Source: Schistosoma mansoni (lineage: Eukaryota; Platyhelminthes; Trematoda; Strigeidida; Schistosomatidae). Taken from it: a DNA stretch of 64,000 nucleotides. This document shows, piece after piece, positions 54,561-64,000 of the stretch; position 1 is the stretch's first letter; every line of letters begins with the position of its first letter. The notes under the pieces are model-generated. The model had not been told where the DNA came from and searched no databases. It saw nothing but the letters and a program-made list of their open reading frames with translations. A program made the position numbers and the translations under genes. The stretch is from contig NC_031495.1 of the NCBI RefSeq assembly GCF_000237925.1, positions 4,813,852-4,877,851 on the forward strand, given 5' to 3'.

Positions 54561-55089
54561 GTTTCCTAACAACATATTTTGTTGTCCTTTCAATAATTTC
54601 TCTTTACTTCTATTTTATGAAATCTTTGTTTTATTTTTAAGATTAGAAAACTAAGATAACATCAACTGGAACGTTTTATATATCCTATTGCTACTCTTGG
54701 AAATGGGATTCAATCTTTCTTGTTTCTTATATCATTCTTTGAATAAATCAATAACGTACATGAATTAGAGTATAATAAACCACTTAATGAAAAGACAATG
54801 AATAGGTTTAAACAATAAACCAAAAATGGAAACTTTACTGATATCGATCTTAATCTTTAAGGATTAATCAAAAATCAAAGATGAACAGGGATCATTACTA
54901 CAATGATTGAACATGATTGAATTAACTAAATAACCACTTGATTATGTTTGAAGAATCGATAAAAATCAAGCAATTATAGGATCAAACATTATTGATTTCA
55001 TTTATGGTATAAAAAAAGTTATGAACTCGTTAAATGTAGTAGGTTTAATTACTATGGGTTAAATCTTTTTTTTTTGAAATTCAATTAAA

Positions 55090-55318
55090 AATAGAGATGG
55101 ATGAGGGCTAACAGTGGAATCTAGAATAAGCGTTTCATCCTACTTAGGACTCATCAACTAGATGTGCCTGCATCTTGGAGTTGATGTTCACTCGAGGACT
55201 TGAATCCAGTACCGTCAGCTTTAAACGCCATCGCGTTATCTACTCAGCTACTGAGTCCTGATAACCACTTGCTTATGCAATGGAGTGAAGTTTGAATTCA
55301 CTTAGTCTTTTTTTGTTT
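55090..55318 (-). repeat. SM-alpha, antisense half of a fold-back pair (old)
   Basis: Antisense ribozyme with many changes (GCGTTTCATCCTACTTAGGA, CTCATCAACTAG), B box region and A-box region to the tail end CACTTAGTC. Confidence 0.7.
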
Positions 55319-55560
55319 GAATCTTCCCATCAACTCTGAGATGCAGGTACATCCAGCTGATGAGTCGTAAATAAGATGAAACACGCGTCGTGGATTCCAC
55401 TGTTAACCACTATCCATCTTTGCTTATAATGCTTGTGAATTAAGGCAATATCAAGGCAATGCGCACAGTATGTACATATAGTCAATAAGAGACTGACCAG
55501 TTGCAGTCCTTAACATCAATGGGAAGATTCAAAAAAACAATACTAAACGAATTCAAATAT
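55319..55560 (+). repeat. SM-alpha, sense half of a fold-back pair
   Basis: It begins GAATCTTCCCATCAACTC, a junction of the inverted tail with the spacer before the ribozyme. The ribozyme reads CTGATGAGTCGTAAATAAGATGAAAC, with core kept and helix II damaged; the tail is complete. Confidence 0.72.
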
Positions 55561-55654
55561 GAAGTTATAAACTATATAAAGTTAGTTTATATGATGTAAT
55601 AAATCCAACTAGATAAATGTTAAAAATGATAAATCTCGATTGAACATAACATTG

Positions 55655-56170
55655 TTATACAGGATCTTTGCTGATTTTTATGTGAGAAACAAGGAACCAC
55701 CGCTATTTTCACGACCCGAAAGTAAGAACATGAAGACTGGTTACAAAGAAAGATTTATTAACCTCAAAACATGATGACGACCTCAGTCGAAAATACACTC
55801 ATTTATATATGGATTCGTATACCCATTTTGAATCAAATCTTTGAAAGATACAATTTCAAGTTGTTATATCCTATCTCCTACATTGTCCGGACGTTCCATG
55901 TACCTATAAATAGTGTTGCTCTGGTTGTTAGAAGGAGCATCGTCCTTGTGACTTCCGAACAATCTCTGCTTTCATCATGAGGCGTCATAATTCTTCCTTC
56001 AACTCCCAGAGCAGAGTTCGAATGGTTTGAATTAATTTTTCTGGTTAGCGTTTTTTTAGCGAGTTAGTTTTCTATGGGATGTCCAACCCTCCTCGTTTAC
56101 CCGGGCTTAGAGCCTGCAGTAACTCTAGAAGAGCTACAGACGGAGTTATATTGGATATTGGCAGAATAAA
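55655..56170. repeat. Unclassified island
   Basis: Blocks at 55690-55760, 55880-55990 and 56085-56160 are less AT-rich than their surroundings and include GTTTACCCGGGCTTAGAGCC. No domain was recognised. Possibly part of a retroelement. Confidence 0.3.
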
Positions 56171-56174
56171 ATAA

Positions 56175-57377
56175 ATCTTTTTCATGAAATACTTTAACAA
56201 AATAGTAAAAAAAAAACATTTTCCATCAATTTGAACCGAGAAAGAAACTATTGATTATTTCTTTCTATTCATTATGAATATTAACGTAGATATACATAGA
56301 CGAACGCTAATATAAGACAATAATCTATAGTTGCTTATCATAATAATGATAGTAGTAACGGTTTCATTGTCTTCAACCTTCTCTACACATTTTGGCGTCA
56401 TCAATATCTTTCTAATAAGATAAAGTAAAGCAAAAAAGAAAAGAAAAAAAAAAGAAAAAACGATAATTATGTTTTCACACTATCTCAAAAGATTGAGAAA
56501 ACAAAGAAGTGAATGTCGAAGTGAAACTATTTACCTTGATATTGTTCATATCTTAATGTTGTTGTTGTCGTTGTTGAAGAATATGAATAATAGTACAGAA
56601 TGTTTAGGTGTTTATATTTAAGAGAATATGCGTGTTAGAATTTCTACAAATGAGAACATTGTACATTATATTGTTCCAAAAAGTAGAAGTGTTTATTTAA
56701 TATAACTATTGACAGTTCGACAATATATTCTAATCAATTTTTTGGCGAAGGGGGCGGTAACTTTTAATGGTTCATTCCAAATGAGTATTCCATTAAACAT
56801 AGACAATATGATTAGAATATATTAGGGGGGGGGTATTTTTTGGTATTTATAAACATGTATACATATGTTAGCGTGAACATTTACTTACTTACTTACTCTC
56901 AGCATGATTTTGATGAGGACTTTCATAGGTTATGGTTTGTGATTAGGAACAAAATAGTCAATCTGTTAGGTATATATACATATTTTTCTAAAACAATATA
57001 GATGTATATATCTATATAACAATATAGTTGATGACTAACTTCTAAAGGGTGGAACTTTTTTTTCATATGACAAAAAGAAAAGAACTGAAACTCACGCAAT
57101 TCTCTATGGAAACTTTACTGACATGTATTAGGTTCCGTTATTTATTGCATGTGGATAGTATTCATTGTAAATGATTTTCATTCAAAGTAAATAGAAGACA
57201 AAATAGAAAAACCGAACTAATTACGACAGGATAAATTGACGTCCAGACTTGATGTTCATTTAAAGTCTCTTATTTTGGCTCATTTACTAAGATGAAAAAC
57301 CAAAAAAAAAAAACGAAAACAGAAATACCAGGGATTTTTTGAATATTGGTAGAGACTGTCAACATAGCAGTGAATAG

Positions 57378-57423
<46 letters not shown>

Positions 57424-57740
57424 CAGTAATTTGTATATGTAGTCCATTTAGTCAATAAGTCATCAGAGTTTTGTTGAAAGTTGGGATAAACTCTAAAAAA
57501 GGTAATGAAATGATTTGAGCTATTAACTGAGATAATACATTGTAGTAAACAGCTTTTTTTGAATCAGACATTTCAGAGAACTTTATTAACTACATGACTA
57601 ATATAAGACTGGGACCACCGACGACTACCTATGTTGAGGAAGACATTAAAGCTGTGTTATCTCTTATATTTTCCGGATGTTCATTCATTGTTCGCGTCAT
57701 TAAGGTAGATTTATTTTTCTGTTAGTTTAGACAAAGATAA
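56175..57740. other. AT-rich DNA with (TA)n array
   Basis: Contains A-rich tracts near 56430, a G8 run near 56825, TTAC repeats at 56883-56897 and (TA)n at 57380-57420. No gene was recognised. Confidence 0.5.
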
Positions 57741-57741
57741 A

Positions 57742-57930
57742 CATTGTAAGCGAAGATGGATAGTGGCTAGTAGTGGAATCCAGTTTGACGCGCGTTTCGT
57801 CCTATTTGGGACTCGTCAGCTGGATATACCTGCATCTCAGAGTTGATGTTCACTCTGGGACTCGAACCCAGTACCGTTCGCTTCAAATGCCATCGCGTTA
57901 TCCACTCAGCTACTGAGTCCTGATAGCCAC
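57742..57930 (-). repeat. SM-alpha copy with intact ribozyme
   Basis: Antisense copy: ribozyme 3' arm, ribozyme, spacer, B box (GGGTTCGAGTCCC) and A box (CTGAGTGGATAACGCG). It stops at GTGGCTATCAGGACTC and continues into the duplicated flank described at 57931-58205. Confidence 0.85.
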
Positions 57931-58205
57931 TGTTTTATTTAATTTAACCTTCTCCTTTCTTTTGTTTAACAAACTAGCAATATTCATGTCTATCCTTCTA
58001 TTAAGTAGACAGATTTTAATGCGTATAAAAAAGAACATCAGTTGATCAGTGAGCAATAATGAATGTTGTCCCTGTTTATTCAATTAGCCAATATCTTGAC
58101 CCTACAAGAGGTCAGTTGTAAGTCAAATAGTTTATTGATATTTTATAACTGTAAAATAGAATGATAGGAACTACAGTTCCAACGAGGAAACTAGTTCACA
58201 AAGAA
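57750..58205 (-). repeat. Inverse duplicate of 24899-25340
   Basis: Beyond the SM-alpha copy, about 270 bp of non-repeat DNA (57931-58205) match 24899-25167 in reverse complement, and the two SM-alpha copies share the variant AGGTATATCCAGCTG. The two sites are 33 kb apart. Confidence 0.82.
57776..57830 (-). ncRNA. Hammerhead ribozyme, SM-alpha AAA type, core intact
   Basis: On the - strand: CTGACGAG (57819-57812), helix II GTCC/GGAC, GAAAC (57798-57794), ACGCGCGT and GTC, then AAACTGG. Confidence 0.82.
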
Positions 58206-58289
58206 TCATACCAGAAATATTTAAAATTTGATCCAGCAATTTCATTCTATTTATATAAATAAATTTTGTATGAACTAATCATACTACTT

Positions 58290-58615
58290 ACTTAGTATTG
58301 TTTGTTTGGATCTTCCCATACGATCAGTTGCAGTCCTAAAAACATCAATGGAAAGATCCAAACAAACAATACTAAGTAAATTTCAACTTCACCTTATTGC
58401 ACAAGCAAGTGGCTATCAGGACTCAGTGGCCGAGTGGATAACGAGATGGCGTTCAAAGCGAAAGGTATTGGGTTCGAGTCCCAAAGGGAACATTAACTCT
58501 GAGATGCAGGCACACCCAGCTGACGAGCTCCAAATAGGACGAAACGCGCGTCCTGGACTCCATTACTAGCCACTGTCCATCTTTGCTTACCATGCTTGTA
58601 ATCATACTAATATTT
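58290..58615 (+). repeat. SM-alpha copy with inverted repeat at its tail
   Basis: TAGTATTGTTTGTTTGGATC at 58291 is inverted at GATCCAAACAAACAATACTA (58356-58375). Then follow A box, B box (GGGTTCGAGTCCC) and ribozyme, where CTGACGAGCTCC damages helix II. CCTGG type. Confidence 0.78.
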
Positions 58616-58619
58616 CTTT

Positions 58620-59870
58620 TTATAGCTTATTTGATATACTGTCTATCAAACGAATCTTGTCTAGAGTAACAATAATGTTTCTTGTTGAAAACTTAATTTT
58701 AAGAAAAGAAAATAACAGTACAAAATGAACGACTAGTTGATAGATGTATATATGTACATATACATATCCCAATTTGTATCCAACCTCATAGAAGAAGATG
58801 AAGAATGTCAGTAATTCATTCTTTTCTTCTTTTTTTCTTTTTCCTATGCTTAAGATGTACAAAACTTATCAATCTTTCATGCCATTTCTATTTTTCTTTT
58901 CAAAATGAATCCAAAAAATAGGAATGAACAAGTTAGAATGAGTGACAGTGTAAACGGGGGGGGGGGCAAGAAATGGAAAGAAGACATTCTTTTTAAGGAA
59001 ACTATGTATTTATCTATCTATATAGATAGATGGATAGATGAAATAGAGATTTATAATAACCAAGTTCAAGAAACTATTTTTTGTCTTGAAAACACGCAGT
59101 GTACTATAAATAAAAACAAAACAGATTGATATACCCAGATTAGTATATATATATACACTGTATCATTCATACCTGTTATCCTTATTCATGATGACGATAG
59201 TTTTTTTTCTTTTTTTTGGTTGATAGGTATCTTGATTTATTTAACTTGTTTTCTTTTCTTGGTTCGTTCTATTCCATACAATCGTATATATATATGCATA
59301 GTTTCTTCTTCAGTTCTTCAGTTCTATCGAATGAGAAGAAAAAAACAATAAAAAAAGGGAGTAATAAGATTACTTGTTAATTTCACTCACGAGAAATATA
59401 AAAAAAAAACAAGAGCAAAATATCAACTATAAATTAAAAGTATTTGAGTAGGAGCAAAGGGGGTGAGGGTAGGGTGGGGTGGGGTAACTAGTATAATTCA
59501 AAGGGGAAAATATGTGAATAAATATAAGTGATAGGGCAAAGAAGAAGGAGAAGAAGAAGACGAGGAAAAAAAAGAGGCGTAACAGAAACATTCAGAAAGA
59601 AAAACTTACCATCATGACAAATATATAACTTATGAGACAAGTTACAATCATATCATTAATGAATAAATAAATAACTGTCTATAGATGTCAATGAATTAAA
59701 GTTCATTATCATTGTAGAATAATCTTTAAGACAAAATTTATTATTTATGTAATTCTATATTGTAATTCTGTCAAGTTATGCACGCAAAAAAAGAGAGAAA
59801 AAGGAAGAAAAAAAGATGAAAGTTACTTTTGCTTGTTAAGTTTTGTTTCTTTTTTATTTTAATAATAATC
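58620..59870. other. AT-rich DNA with homopolymer and purine tracts
   Basis: G8 run near 58956, ATCT/AGAT repeats near 59012-59040, GGGTGGGG-type run at 59459-59486 and AAG repeats near 59543-59560. No gene was recognised. Confidence 0.5.
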
Positions 59871-59872
59871 AA

Positions 59873-60232
59873 CATATGCTCACTAGTGACTGACTCTGAG
59901 AGGTCTTTCTTGGAGATCTAATGAGAAGCAGTAATCAGTGGAGTTCAACCAGGTCTGTTGGGAAATGGTAACTCACTGAAAACAATGGTGGATGTGTCTC
60001 TGGTTGAAGTTGGTTGAAGTTAGACATTAACACCGTTGGATACCGGGCAGCTCAGTAATCTAGTAGTTAAGTGCTCGAGCGCTAGACTGATAGTACCTGG
60101 GTTGGAATCTCACGAGTCGGGATCGTGGATGTGCACTGTTGAGGAATCCCACAATAGAAGGAAACGGTCATCCAGTACTTTCAGATTTTCCATGTTGGTC
60201 TAGCTTCAATTGACTCATGATCTCAACTATTA
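59873..60232 (+). repeat. Family B retroposon, nearly complete unit
   Basis: Spacer (CACTAGTGACTGACTC, CAGTGGAGTTCAACC), ATTAACACCGTTGGATACCG, A-box region, B box (GGGTTGGAATCTC), ribozyme (GTTGAGGAATCCC..GGAAAC, core damaged) and tail to GATCTCAACTAT. Confidence 0.78.
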
Positions 60233-60309
60233 TATTTATTGTTTTAAAGTATTTATTCTTGAATATAGTCATTAATAAACATTATTTAGATGAATGGGAT
60301 TTTTATCTT

Positions 60310-60560
60310 TATTTGTGTAATAAATGAGAATATAGGTGGGGACAAATTTTTTGATAAAATATGTGAACCATACATTGAATACTTCATTTGTAAATTGCCA
60401 TCAAGCGTCCTTTTAATTTGCAATTCCTTTCTATTTTCTTTTCTATTGTCTTCAACTTGATCTTCGTAACCTTCTACTGCTAGGGTTTTTTTACTTTCGG
60501 TTGATGTTGCATACTACTTATGTCTGTCGATATAAGTACCAAACATTACAACAGTACAGA
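60310..60560 (+). repeat. R330 dispersed repeat, copy 7
   Basis: GAGAATATAGGTGGGGACAA, TTTGTAAATTGCCATCAAGC, TCGTAACCTTCTACTGCTAG and CTACTTATGTCTGTCGATAT follow the R330 order. Confidence 0.65.
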
Positions 60561-60649
60561 GAAAGAAAAGTGATAAAGTAAATTATTTCTCTTTCAACAG
60601 TTATAACTGATTAATTGTAGTGTTATCTACTTTGAAAATTAATGCATTA

Positions 60650-61685
60650 TTGCTACTGAAATATTCGCTGAGTTAACATCATACGGAATTCTAATGATGC
60701 ATTAAACTGTAAAATCGTACATGGAGGACAACTCACCGACTCATTAGAGGTTAAGACCAGTGTTAGGCAAGGTTGCTTACTCTCACCCTTTCTCTTTCTC
60801 CTGGTGATCAATTGGATCATGGAGACGTCAACATCTGACGGAAGCACGGGATACAGTGGACAGGTAGGATGCAGCTGGACGATTTAGACTTCGCAGATGA
60901 TCTGCATCTTCTATCACAAACGCAACAACAAATGCAGGAGAAAACGACCAGTGTAGCAGCAGCCTCAGCACCAGTAGGTCTCGATATAAACAAAGGGAAA
61001 AGCAAGATTCTCCGATACAATACAACATGCATCAATCGAGTTACACATGACGGAGAAGCTTTGGAGGATGTGGAAACCTTTACATATCTGAGCAGCATCA
61101 TCGATGAACACGGTGGATCTGATGCAGATGTGAATGTGTGAATCAGCAAAGCAAGAGCAGCATATTTACAATTGAAGAACATCTGGGACTCAAAACAACT
61201 GTCTGTCAACCAACAACAAGATAGGAATTTTCAATACAAATATCAAGGCAGTTCAACTGTATGGGGCGAGGACGTGGAGAACTACGAATGCCATCATCCA
61301 GAAGATACCGGTGTTTATTAACAATTGTCTACGCAAGATAATTCAGATCCGTTGGACACACACTATCAGCAACATTTTACAATGGAAGAGAACAAATCAA
61401 ATTCCATCCAATCGAGGAAGAAATCAGGAAGAAGCGTTGGAAGTGGATAGGACACACATTGATGAAATCACCCAACTGCGTCAAAAGACAAGTCTTCACA
61501 TGGAATCCTGAAGGTCAAAGGAAAAGAGGAAGACTAAAGAACACATTACGTCGAGAAATAGAGACAGACATGAGAAGAATGAACAAGAGTTGGATAGAAC
61601 TATAAAGGAAGGCCCAGGACAGAGTGGGTTGGAGAATGCTGGTCGGCAGTCTATGCTCCATTGACAGTAACAGGTATAAGTAAAT
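60650..61685 (+). mobile_element. RTE-like family 2, reverse transcriptase to 3' end
   Basis: The longest family 2 copy. It encodes VKTSVRQGCLLSPFLFLL, then in another frame QLDDLDFADDLHLLSQTQQQM, GLDINKGKSKILRYN and GEALEDVETFTYLSSIIDEHG, then [15 protein letters not shown], and the 3' end GTAACAGGTATAAGTAAATA. FADD is intact, but a frame change between the GCLLSP and FADD motifs (near 60865), a TGA at 61140 and later frame changes show it is dead. It lacks the endonuclease and the first RT motifs. Confidence 0.88.
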
Positions 61686-61699
61686 ATGTAGGTAGGTAT

Positions 61700-62840
61700 A
61701 TTTTAGTTCTTCAAAAGAACCGTCCATATTTATTCATAAATAAACATTGTTATTTAAACTTATACAATTTACATTCATAAATTAAACCATATTATAAGAC
61801 AAATAAAGGGATCAAACTAAATATGAAACTATCAATATGACATTTATTGATAGAGAAAAGAAAAAGGTGATGTTGTAAAAACATTTTCTTTCTTTTTATT
61901 TTAATGTTCTATGAATGTTTTATTTTCTTTCTGATACTGTTTGTTCTGTGTTTTTATATTTGTATACTTCACACATGTACTTGTAAATAATGTTTTTTGT
62001 GGTGGTGGTGGTGGGGGAATGGGTTGGCCAACGAAGGGGTATTTTGTGTGTGTGTGTGTGTGTGTACATATATATACGTATATATATATATATATAAGAA
62101 TGAAAGACCAGAAGGATAAGAAAAGTGATGTTTTAAATAGTTTCTTTGTTTTCTTTGAATGTATTCTGTAAATTGTAAATTCAATATTGAAACAGTAATA
62201 ATACTAATAATGAACTATGGATATGTAAAGTGGATGAATGTCATATCTTTATTACCAATATTAGTAAAGTATGGATATACAATATACATAAATGACAAGT
62301 GTAAAATCATTTTAAACTATGTTACCTTACTTTATTGTAATAAAGAAAATTGGATTAAAAACACTCGTGTCATATTTTTTTTTAAAAAATCAATGTAAAG
62401 GGATTCAGTTCCCCCCCCCCCCGTAGAACACAGACTGTCTCTTGTTCTTTTCCACTCTGGTTAGATCCATTATTATTATTATTTACTGTAATTTATTGAA
62501 TATCAAGACGATATCATTTATTGTGTGGTTTTATTTTTAATTTTTTTCTCCCAGCAATGTAAACGGTTACAATGTTCATGATGAGTTATTCCAGACGTAT
62601 TAATGTATACATAGAATTTTGTCTCTAATAACTTGTATTCATCATTAATAAGATAAAAAGCATCCCATCTCATTTACTATCCAAAATAAAACAAACACAA
62701 AGATCTAAATAAAGAATTCGTTTATTTGTAATTTTACAGAATGATTATTATGTTTTAATAGAGAAATGGAGAAGGGGTTTTTTGTCTGGTTAAAACATTA
62801 AAAATTTAGATAGAATGAATTATGATTTTAACTATATAAA
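61700..62840. other. AT-rich DNA with simple repeats
   Basis: GGT repeats near 62000-62015, (GT)n at 62047-62064, (TA)n near 62079-62094 and a C12 run at 62411-62422. No gene was recognised. Confidence 0.5.
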
Positions 62841-62842
62841 AA

Positions 62843-63268
62843 ATCTCTACAAAACCCCTTTCTGATAATGATCATATTCTCACTAGTGACTGACTCCATG
62901 AGGTATTTCCAGGAGTTCTAGTGAGAAGCAGTAATCAGTGGAGTTCAACCCGGTCTATTGGGAGATATCAACTCATTGAAGACAATGGTGAAAGATTGTT
63001 CAATTTCGTGGGTTGGTTGAAGTTAGACATTAACACCGTTGAATGCCAGATCAGTGGTCTAGTGGTTAAGCGCTCGCACACGAGACTGATAGGTGCTGGG
63101 ATGGAATCTCGTGAGGTGGGATCGTGGATGCACACTGTTGAGGAGCCCCATGATAGGAGGAAACGGCCATCCAATGCTTCCAGATTTTCCAAGGTGGTCT
63201 AGCTTCAATTGACTCGTGATCTCAACTACATAAAAATACTAAAATCTCTACAAAACCCCCTTCTGAGA
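62843..63268 (+). repeat. Family B retroposon, complete unit with repeated ends
   Basis: ATAAAAAATCTCTACAAAACCCC near 62839 recurs as AAAATCTCTACAAAACCCCC near 63239, about 395 bp apart, with the whole unit between. The ribozyme (GTTGAGGAG..GGAGGAAACGGCCATC) is damaged. The layout defines the unit length of family B. Confidence 0.82.
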
Positions 63269-63594
63269 ATGAGGAAGTTCTAACAGTTGAATGATTAGTA
63301 AAGAATAATGTAATTTGAAGATTTTTGTTTTGTTAAACGTTGATATTGGTTAACAAATCAGTGAAAACCATATAACATCAAACATTTAGGTCCGATTCCT
63401 GGACTTTATCAATTTTTTGTATTGCTGGACATTTAAAAGCTATGTAGAAACACCTCAATCTTTAATACTTCTACAGTTGATACCAATAGATGGCGAAACC
63501 TGTTTATCAAAATTTTATAAGCTAACGTAAACATAAAACAGTAGTATATCATGCATATATAGTGTATTTCAATAGTTAATATTTATTAGCTCAA

Positions 63595-64000
63595 ACTGCT
63601 TCTATTTTCCGGCGCATGTATTCTTTGACCTTCCTCTTTTCACTTCCCTTCAGGATTCCAAGTTAGTGATTGCCTCGTGATGCAGTTTGGTGATTTCCTT
63701 AATGTATGTCCGATCCACTTCCAACGTCTTTTCCTAATTTCCTCTTCAGATGGAAGCTGGTTTGTCCTCTCCCATAAAACATTGTTGCTGATAGTATCCG
63801 GCCAGTGAATATTGAGTATTTTGCGTAGACAACTGTTTATAAATACTTGTACCTTCTTGAAGATGGTTATAGTAGTTCTTCACTTTTCAGCTCCGTACAG
63901 TAGAACTGTCTTGACGTTCGTATTAAAGATTCTCACTTTGAAATTAGTTGACAGTTGCTTTGAGTTCCATATGTTCTTCAATTGTAGGAATGTGGCCCTT
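63595..64000 (-). mobile_element. RTE-like family 2, copy cut by the window end
   Basis: Antisense C-terminal coding region, close to the copy at 17427-18000 (shared: CTCGTGATGCAGTTTGGTGA, CCACTTCCAACGTCTTTTCC). The 3' end of the element is missing on the left, and the copy continues beyond the window. Confidence 0.85.

Noticed and set aside
60828-61209. Antisense 130-codon frame opposite the family 2 reverse transcriptase
   Set aside because: It is the mirror of the RT coding strand, whose sense frame holds FADD and other family motifs.

Overview
The window looks like nuclear DNA of a blood fluke (Schistosoma or a close relative). It is AT-rich, its exons are small and separated by repeat-filled introns, one intron is only 44 nt, and it carries many copies of the SM-alpha type tRNA-like retroposon with a hammerhead ribozyme, RTE-like LINE fragments and a Merlin DNA transposon. 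The species was not resolved. Two 200-N runs (19145-19344, 37686-37885) are assembly gaps.

Only one host protein gene could be supported. It is a nine-exon calpain on the + strand (4767-24427, 681 aa when the exons are joined) with the CAPN5/CAPN6/TRA-3 layout: protease-like core, domain III and a C-terminal C2 domain. All exon borders are GT-AG and keep frame. Its protease core has lost the whole Cys-His-Asn triad: Phe81, Tyr269 and Cys310 stand at those positions, and Arg75 stands at the oxyanion Gln. It therefore reads as a conserved, full-length pseudoprotease and not as a broken gene.

The introns hold most of the well-dated insertions: a 2.2-kb RTE-like LINE (5834-7996), a 514-bp young copy of its 3' end with a perfect 15-bp target-site duplication (23438-23951), a 47-bp LINE stub with a 13-bp duplication (22454-22500), several copies of an unnamed ~520-bp repeat, a 200-bp (TTAG)n array and an inverted repeat centred on the first gap.

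From 24.8 kb to the end there is no host gene that I can recognise. This part is a mosaic of three tRNA-like, hammerhead-bearing retroposon families (here SM-alpha, family B and family C), two unnamed dispersed repeats (here R520 and R330), a second RTE-like LINE family, and AT-rich DNA with microsatellites. A Merlin element (40310-41418) has terminal inverted repeats, an 8-bp target duplication with one mismatch, a DDE transposase with a candidate 32-nt intron and one in-frame stop. The most striking pattern outside the calpain is how often the hammerhead retroposons occur as tandem dimers or as head-to-head fold-back pairs, and that SM-alpha copies split into two types that differ by three bases next to the ribozyme cleavage site.
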